Below are positions 58,495 through 64,000 of a stretch of 64,000 nt of DNA, piece after piece. Origin of the DNA: Ardenticatenaceae bacterium (GTDB lineage Bacteria > Chloroflexota > Anaerolineae > Promineifilales > Promineifilaceae); NCBI GenBank assembly GCA_020634495.1, contig JACKBR010000022.1, positions 1 to 64,000 on the forward strand, in the 5' to 3' direction. The translations under genes and the position numbers were made by a program. The notes beneath the pieces were generated by a model. It saw nothing but the letters and a program-made list of their open reading frames with translations. It made no database searches and was not told the DNA's origin. The stretch's first letter is position 1, and the number at the start of each line of letters is the position of its first letter.

Positions 58495-58854
58495 AGCAGC
58501 GTTTTACCTCGCTTATTACTTGGCATCATACAATAGATTGCATGATGCAAAACCGATTTCAATGGCTCCCCAGGATGTGTAAAAATGGTTGTTTAGCACT
58601 AATGACATAATATCAATGTATACTTAAGATTGTAATTAAGAATCGGTGAAATGAGAGATAATCTTCATGGTACTTTTGGCCCATTTTAGGCGGCAAAAAA
58701 TGCTTTTGGGGTTTAATAATGTGATATCAGGTTAAAAAATAAGATTGCGCTTGCGAATCCGATTACACTGATATACGCTTGTCAGTGCTTTTTTTGATGG
58801 CTTGCCTGTCTGGCAGGCGTTTTGGTACTCCTCTTCAAAGATAGTAAGAAATTT
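58495..58854. other. Intergenic region with GCCTG hairpin
   Basis: An AT-rich stretch of about 360 bases without octamers or a convincing gene. A hairpin GCCTG-TCTGG-CAGGC near 58804-58818 is followed by GTTTTGG and lies just before the TPR gene, where it could act as a leader hairpin. Divergent promoters for the YozE-like and TPR genes must lie here, but no consensus boxes stand out. Confidence 0.5.
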
Positions 58855-59955
58855 ATGGCAAACGACCGGACAAAATACAATAAGGCAATAAAAATTGGTT
58901 TGGCTAACAACAAAGCCAAAAAATGGAAAGATGCGTTTATGGCTTTCCGTGTTGCTATTGGAGAGTTCCCAAATGATGCAGCTGCTTATGCTGGCCTGGG
59001 GGAATCTTGCCTGGGTCTTAAGCAGTTGGATCGGGCGCTAGATTGCTTTAAGCTAGCGGCACGATATTCCAAAGGGGATATGCGCTATTTGCGCAGCGTG
59101 GCGGATATTCAGGAGCGGCAGGGGCAGCTGGCGGAAGCAGCTCGAACATATCTGGCAATTGGTGAGATTTTTCTTAAGCAGCGCAAGCTTGAAGAAGCTA
59201 TTGGTAATTGGGAACGCTCGATTCGTTTGGATTCCAGCTTGTTGGGGTCGCATAAGCGGCTGGCGATGGTGTTTCAGCGTTTAGGCCGAACGCGCGATGC
59301 TGTGCGGGAGTATCTGGCCATTGCCCGCATTTTGCAAATGCGAGGTGACGATAAAAAAGCGTTGCAAATGTGCCAGGCGGCTTTGCGTTTGGATCCGGGG
59401 AATCAGGATGTGTTAACGGCCGTTGAGCTAATTCGTCATGGAGAGTCTGCCTTTAAGCAGCCTGTGGTCGAAGAAGTCCCTGAACCTGCCCCTGGTTTAT
59501 CACCAGAAGAGCAGGCCGAAGCAGACAGCCTGACAGAAACGGTGCGCCAGATGGCCGCCATTTTTGAGGCCGAACGTGAAAAGCAGGTGGCTGCGGAACG
59601 TGAAGAAGTGATTGATCCGTTGGAGATAGCCCGACGGCTGGCCCAAGAAGAGCTCGCTGCGGAGTTGTTTCGTGAGGAAGATGAAACCGAAGAGGGAGCT
59701 AACGGATTGAGTAAATTGGAGCGTGATGCTCTGGTGGGCCAGGCAATGGATTTTGAAACACGCGGTCACATTGATGATGCGATTGCTTGTTACCGGCGGG
59801 CGATTCGTGGTGGATTGAAGTTGCCTGCGGCTTATTTTTTGTTGGGATTGCTGTTTGTTGCTAATTCGCAGCGAACCGAGGCGGAAAAGGTGCTTGCTTT
59901 GGCTGCCCGAAACCCATCTTACCTGGAAGCAAGCCGGTGGGCTTTGAAAAACTAA
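58855..59955 (+). CDS. TPR-repeat protein
   Basis: A 366-residue cytoplasmic protein. Five or more TPR motifs fill about 5-195 (KKWKDAFMAFRVAIGEFPNDAAAYAGLGESCLGLKQLDRAL; EYLAIARILQMRGDDKKALQMCQAAL). A charged helical linker rich in Glu follows (about 200-300). Two further TPRs are at the end (ARGHIDDAIACYRRAI-like). It probably scaffolds a complex. No signal peptide is present. The ATG at 58855 is preferred to upstream codons that lie next to the hairpin. Confidence 0.8.
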   Translation: MANDRTKYNKAIKIGLANNKAKKWKDAFMAFRVAIGEFPNDAAAYAGLGESCLGLKQLDRALDCFKLAARYSKGDMRYLRSVADIQERQGQLAEAARTYLAIGEIFLKQRKLEEAIGNWERSIRLDSSLLGSHKRLAMVFQRLGRTRDAVREYLAIARILQMRGDDKKALQMCQAALRLDPGNQDVLTAVELIRHGESAFKQPVVEEVPEPAPGLSPEEQAEADSLTETVRQMAAIFEAEREKQVAAEREEVIDPLEIARRLAQEELAAELFREEDETEEGANGLSKLERDALVGQAMDFETRGHIDDAIACYRRAIRGGLKLPAAYFLLGLLFVANSQRTEAEKVLALAARNPSYLEASRWALKN

Positions 59956-60119
59956 GAATCCATCCGAAAAGCCACAGGCTTGCACTGAGCGCAGCCGAAG
60001 TAGGAAAAAGCGAATCAAGTGGCTTTGAGCCTAAACTCAAACGCCTTCGTGAGCTCTGTAGCTAATATTCGGATAAGTATTGATAATAAATTCCCATTTT
60101 GAATTGAGAGACTGTTTAG

Positions 60120-60434
60120 ATGCCAAAACCAAAAAAGTTCCGCATCAGTGATGAGGCGGTTTTTGAAACAATTATTCAACTTTGCGCCGCCTCTTGGCCA
60201 GATGAAACGGTACGGCCGGAAGAGATTGCCATGACCCTGCATGAGGTAGAGTGGCAGGCGCTGACCAAGCGCATTCGCCTGGCAGTGAAGCAACTGGCTG
60301 AAGCCGGGCAGGTGCAAATTATGCGAAAGGGCAAACCGGCCGACCCGGATGATTTTAAGGGCGTTTATCGGGTACGTTTGGCGGATTCGTTTTGGAATTC
60401 TCCCGCTGTAGAACCAGCTACACCAGCTGAATAA
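60120..60434 (+). CDS. DUF3253 winged-helix protein
   Basis: A 104-residue protein of the DUF3253 family. The segments AVFETIIQLCAASWPDETVRPEEIAMTL and LRLAVKQLAEAGQVQIMRKGKPADP-like text fit a winged helix with the typical KGKPADP turn. The role is unknown. Its end overlaps the end of the convergent DUF89 gene by 17 bases. Upstream TATTCGGATAAG matches inverted sequence near 30002. Confidence 0.75.
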   Translation: MPKPKKFRISDEAVFETIIQLCAASWPDETVRPEEIAMTLHEVEWQALTKRIRLAVKQLAEAGQVQIMRKGKPADPDDFKGVYRVRLADSFWNSPAVEPATPAE

Positions 60435-61602
60435 TCCCCCAACGGCCGTTCACCAACCAATCTTCCTCTAAATCTAACTCTTGCAACCGACTGTGCGCTA
60501 CGCCCGCCAGCACCTCAGACTTGCAGGTGCGTAAAAATAGGGTGGGCGTGGGCAGATAGCTCACGATGTCTTGTATGGGGGTGGTGTGTGGCCAGGGGGC
60601 GTCGCCCAAGGCCCGGCGATAGTTGGCGTCGCCCTTGCTGATGATGAGGTTGCTGGCCGCCAGCTTTTGGTGCAGGTCTGGGGGCATTTGCCACAGCGGG
60701 TGCGGTGAGGTCCAAAATGGATGGTTGAGCAGGCGCAAACGGCCGTTTACCAAATAATTTGTCAACCGTTCCCCGGCAATTTGCACCGCTGCCTCCCGCT
60801 GCTGGCGTAGATAGCCAACAGTCGATTCCACGTCCAGCACGGTGGCGTCGGAGACAAAGGTGGGGTGCAGTTTGAGGTGAAACTGTACAGTCGCCGCCTG
60901 ATTGACGGATAGCAAATAATCTGCCAGGCACAAATCCCCAATTAGTTCAAAACCAGCGTTGTCGATAATGAAGTCAATCTGATTAACTGGCTTGCTGAGC
61001 AGGTGGGTAACGGCCGTTCCATCATTCACCAGCAAGTGCGCCAGTTGTGCGGCTGATCCGGCATGGCTGGGCATGGCAGCATCTCCCGCCGCCCACATGC
61101 TCATGTCCGCCTGGTTCCCCCACAGGGCAGTCAGCAGCAGTTGGCCAAAGTTATCGGCCTGCCACCCCTGCCCAATCGTTTGGTTTAGCTGGGCAAAAAG
61201 TGCGCTGGTAGCGGTTTGGGTTGTGTCCAGGCCGGTCTGTTTTTGCTGGGCATAGGGATCGATGCCGCTGCGAAAATAATCGAGTGCGGCCACAATACTA
61301 CGATAAAAGTAGGTTTCGGCGAAAAACCAGGGGACTTCGAGGAAAGTTTTGCCCAGGTGTGGCTCGATGGCGGCTTCCCAGGCTGCCAGGTCAGGGGCGA
61401 GATGATCGGGTAACGACTGTATTTCACCCTCAGCTATCTCATCAAGTAGGATAAACAGTTGGGAAACGGCCGTTTCTGGCAGTTCGTTTTCAGCCAAAAT
61501 ACGCATCAAAATCCCAGGCAATCTGTTCTGGACGGTGTGATTGGTAAATTGGGTATCCATGCCCCGCAGCGGCTGTGGAACAGGTAGTTTCGGTGCATTC
61601 AT
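60418..61602 (-). CDS. DUF89/ARMT1-like damage-control phosphatase
   Basis: A 394-residue metal-dependent phosphatase of the DUF89 family, which removes harmful phosphometabolites such as sugar phosphates or phosphopantetheine. The metal and substrate motifs are ALWGNQADMSMW, the IDNAGFELIGDLCLADYLL block with the Asp-Asn pair, LIISKGDANYRRALGD, and LRTCKSEV near the end. The longer ARMT1 type (over 390 residues) fits. It is followed on the minus strand from O-methyltransferase and VOC genes only 6 bases upstream. Confidence 0.88.
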   Translation of the reverse strand: MNAPKLPVPQPLRGMDTQFTNHTVQNRLPGILMRILAENELPETAVSQLFILLDEIAEGEIQSLPDHLAPDLAAWEAAIEPHLGKTFLEVPWFFAETYFYRSIVAALDYFRSGIDPYAQQKQTGLDTTQTATSALFAQLNQTIGQGWQADNFGQLLLTALWGNQADMSMWAAGDAAMPSHAGSAAQLAHLLVNDGTAVTHLLSKPVNQIDFIIDNAGFELIGDLCLADYLLSVNQAATVQFHLKLHPTFVSDATVLDVESTVGYLRQQREAAVQIAGERLTNYLVNGRLRLLNHPFWTSPHPLWQMPPDLHQKLAASNLIISKGDANYRRALGDAPWPHTTPIQDIVSYLPTPTLFLRTCKSEVLAGVAHSRLQELDLEEDWLVNGRWGIIQLV

Positions 61603-61608
61603 CGGTAG

Positions 61609-62250
61609 CTAACCAACTTTGTAAGCCACCAGCAAACCATCCCGAATGGGCAGCAGGGAGCTGATCCAGTTAGGGCTGGTGGTGAGCATTTCGGTGGCCC
61701 GGCGAATGGCCTGGGTGGTGTCGCTTTGCTCCGTTTCATCCCAGACACGGCCGCTCCACACCATGTTGTCGATGATCAGCACGCCGCCCGGGCGCAGCTT
61801 TTGCTCGATGACTGCCAGCGAATCGGGGTAGGCCGTTTTGTCAATATCGTTAAAGATGAGGTCAAAGGGGCCATCAGCTTGCCGCAACGTCTGGACTGCC
61901 TCGCTAACGTGAAAGGTCACGAGATCGCTGTAGCCCAGCGTTTGTAAATGGTTTTGGGCCATTTGGGACAGCTCATCGTCCCAGACAACGTGATGCACTG
62001 AGCCGCCGCCGTTTTCGCGCACGGCGCGGGCAAACCAGGCGGTGGAGTAGCCATAGCCGGACCCCAACTCAAAAATGCGCTGCGCCTTGATCAGGCGGGC
62101 AATCTGGTAGCACGCCTGCCCGGAGGCTGGCCCGATGATGGGGAAGTTGTGTTTGGCGGCGTAGGCTTCCATTTTTTGCAGTTCAGACGGCCGTTCCGGC
62201 ACCAGTTCATCCAAATACCGCTCTAAACTTGCTTTGTAGTTGTTCAACAT
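61609..62250 (-). CDS. SAM-dependent O-methyltransferase (family 3)
   Basis: A 213-residue class I methyltransferase of the caffeoyl-CoA/catechol type. SAM-binding is IFELGSGYGYSTAWFA, followed by DLIFNDIDKTAYPD (where the family has a DADK-like metal site) and GGVLIIDNMVWSG. The substrate is probably a small catechol-like compound. Its ATG overlaps the VOC stop by one base (TAATG) and DUF89 follows after 6 bases, so the three form an operon. Confidence 0.88.
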   Translation of the reverse strand: MLNNYKASLERYLDELVPERPSELQKMEAYAAKHNFPIIGPASGQACYQIARLIKAQRIFELGSGYGYSTAWFARAVRENGGGSVHHVVWDDELSQMAQNHLQTLGYSDLVTFHVSEAVQTLRQADGPFDLIFNDIDKTAYPDSLAVIEQKLRPGGVLIIDNMVWSGRVWDETEQSDTTQAIRRATEMLTTSPNWISSLLPIRDGLLVAYKVG

Positions 62251-62621
62251 TAAAAACTGTCTCCTTCCTGCATAAATTCCAGCCGGTTGCCAAAGGGGTC
62301 ATTGACATAAAATCGACGCACGGCAATGCCAGAACGATCGTCGATGATGGGAATGCCTGCCGCTTGCAAATGTTTTCGTGCGGCGTCTAAATCGGCGACG
62401 CGCAGGCCGGGATGGGCTTTGGTGGCGGGCACAAACTCTTTTTGCACGCCCAGGTGCAGTTCCAGACCATCCCCGGCAAACCAGCAGCCACCCTTGGCCT
62501 GAAGCTGGGCGGGTTTTTCTAATTCTTGGAGCTGGAGGATACGGCCGTAAAATTCCCGTGCCCTTGCCTCACCCCCCGGTGGCATCGCCAACTGCACATG
62601 ATCCAATCGCGTAATTTTCAT
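62250..62621 (-). CDS. VOC-family glyoxalase-like protein
   Basis: A 123-residue vicinal-oxygen-chelate protein. It opens with ITRLDHVQLAMPPG (first metal His), has GLELHLGVQKEF and HPGLRVADLDAARKHL, and closes with YVNDPFGNRLEFMQ (metal Glu). Both beta-alpha-beta-beta-beta modules are present. The substrate is unknown. The ATG at 62621 is preferred; a longer frame extends into IS110-flanking DNA. It is the first gene of the VOC/O-methyltransferase/DUF89 operon. Confidence 0.85.
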   Translation of the reverse strand: MKITRLDHVQLAMPPGGEARAREFYGRILQLQELEKPAQLQAKGGCWFAGDGLELHLGVQKEFVPATKAHPGLRVADLDAARKHLQAAGIPIIDDRSGIAVRRFYVNDPFGNRLEFMQEGDSF

Positions 62622-63505
<884 letters not shown>

Positions 63506-63763
63506 TTTGCGTTTGGCCTTTTTAACCATTTTTCAAACACAGTTGCTCTGAGTGAAAGCTGACGCTGTCAGCCAGAATTCCTCTGAACACCGTCTGGTTG
63601 AGCCTATGGCGCAGGGTAAGGTTTATGTTGGGTTACGGCCGTAGGGATGCTTCATTGCGTTCAGCATGACAAACCAAAATCTGCGAAAAAAGCCCCTAAT
63701 CGCCAACAGTTTGGAGGAGTAGGCATCCTCAGATGCCGGTCGCCTGAGAATGCTCCCCACTTC
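63506..63763. other. Junction region between the IS110 remnant and broken ABC-F gene
   Basis: No intact gene. It contains one ACGGCCGT (about 63634) and the GGAGGAGTAGGCATCCTC repeat fragment (63713-63738). The latter is fused to the end of the broken ABC-F gene and replaces its stop codon. The phrase CAGCATGACAAACCAAAAT at about 63663 is typical of dispersed spacer repeats. Confidence 0.5.
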
Positions 63764-64000
63764 GCGGGTGAGCTTGCGGTAGGTGATGCGTGCGGCATCT
63801 GCCTTGTCACCCAGGCGCTGGCGGCGATCTCTTCGTAATCGCTGTAATTGCCATGTGCCAATGCGCCTGGCTTTCGCCCTCGAAGGAGAATGGGTGGCTA
63901 CCGGTCTAAAACCAGCGATCATGCGAAATAATCACGGCCGATCCGGCAAAACTTTCCAGCCCCAGCTCCAGCGCGCCCGCAGCGTCTCCGTTCAGGCTTT
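63764..64000 (-). pseudogene. ettA: C-terminal remnant of an ABC-F ATPase (EttA-like), broken
   Basis: Read on the minus strand from the window end, conserved ABC-F text appears in pieces in different frames. SFAGSAVIISHDRWF (the Walker B-following switch) ends in a TAG. FEGESQAHWHM is in the same frame, GNYSDYEE in another, and RRQRLGDKADAARITYRKLTR in a third. The final KLTR has no stop and runs into repeat DNA. At least two frameshifts and a stop imply a pseudogene or low-quality sequence near a contig end. The N-terminal part lies beyond the window. Confidence 0.7.

Overview
Chromosomal DNA of a bacterium, most likely a Chloroflexota member related to Anaerolineae. This assignment is inferred from secreted proteins with long Thr/Pro linkers, a secreted repeat protein ending in a YLPxVLR-type tail, a PiT/DUF47 phosphate pair, a Cys-type CcmE and the general gene content. 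No rRNA or marker gene fixes the taxon. By eye the G+C is a little over 50 %, except in a few AT-richer islands. There is one tRNA (Leu-CAA), no rRNA, no CRISPR array and no prophage.

Layout. 1-4.7 kb: purM (5' end cut off by the window edge) and purN, then the yebC-ruvC-ruvA cluster, a DUF433 antitoxin with a wrecked DUF5615 toxin, and a SnoaL-like gene. 4.7-7.2 kb (minus): a GbsR-type regulator with a clear promoter/operator, followed by an ABC-2 exporter. 7.2-16.3 kb (minus): the nusA operon (nusA, rnpM, infB, rbfA, nrnA, truB, ribF) and a methyltransferase. 16.3-22 kb (plus): a DEDDh exonuclease fused to a WYL domain, an MFS carrier, a GNAT enzyme, an SDR enzyme, and pit plus DUF47 behind a Pho-box-like repeat. 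22-30 kb (minus): a MacB/Lol-type ABC system with a CARDB surface protein and a YIP1 protein, then a TPR hybrid histidine kinase. 30-38.3 kb (plus): a radical SAM protein, an ApbE/ferric-reductase-like module, an ELWxxDGT surface protein and a DUF3048 lipoprotein. 38.4-40.1 kb (minus): a pair of anchored paralogues, tRNA-Leu and a structured 3' RNA. 40.2-49 kb: an ECF sigma/anti-sigma pair, a NUDIX enzyme, mutL, a BglII/BstYI-type restriction-modification system, an MgtC/DUF4010 protein, ygfZ and a DinB-like gene. 49-56 kb: DUF2007 and cytochrome c maturation genes (ccmE, F, H, G, an I-like gene) plus a large cytochrome c. 56-64 kb: EthD, comM, YozE, TPR, DUF3253, DUF89, O-methyltransferase and VOC genes, ending in decayed DNA (an IS110 remnant and a broken ABC-F gene).

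Two genome-scale features stand out. First, the palindromic octamer ACGGCCGT occurs about 120 times (hand count), inside and between genes, where one or two would be expected by chance. This resembles the cyanobacterial HIP1 palindrome, and pairs of it form terminator hairpins. Second, many intergenic spaces hold hairpin elements whose two arms are tandem 7-10 bp repeats of several sequence families. They abut genes, in several cases supply the stop codon of the neighbour, and once lie in frame inside mutL. The restriction-modification island, the ELWxxDGT gene and the IS remnant lack the octamer, which suggests later acquisition.
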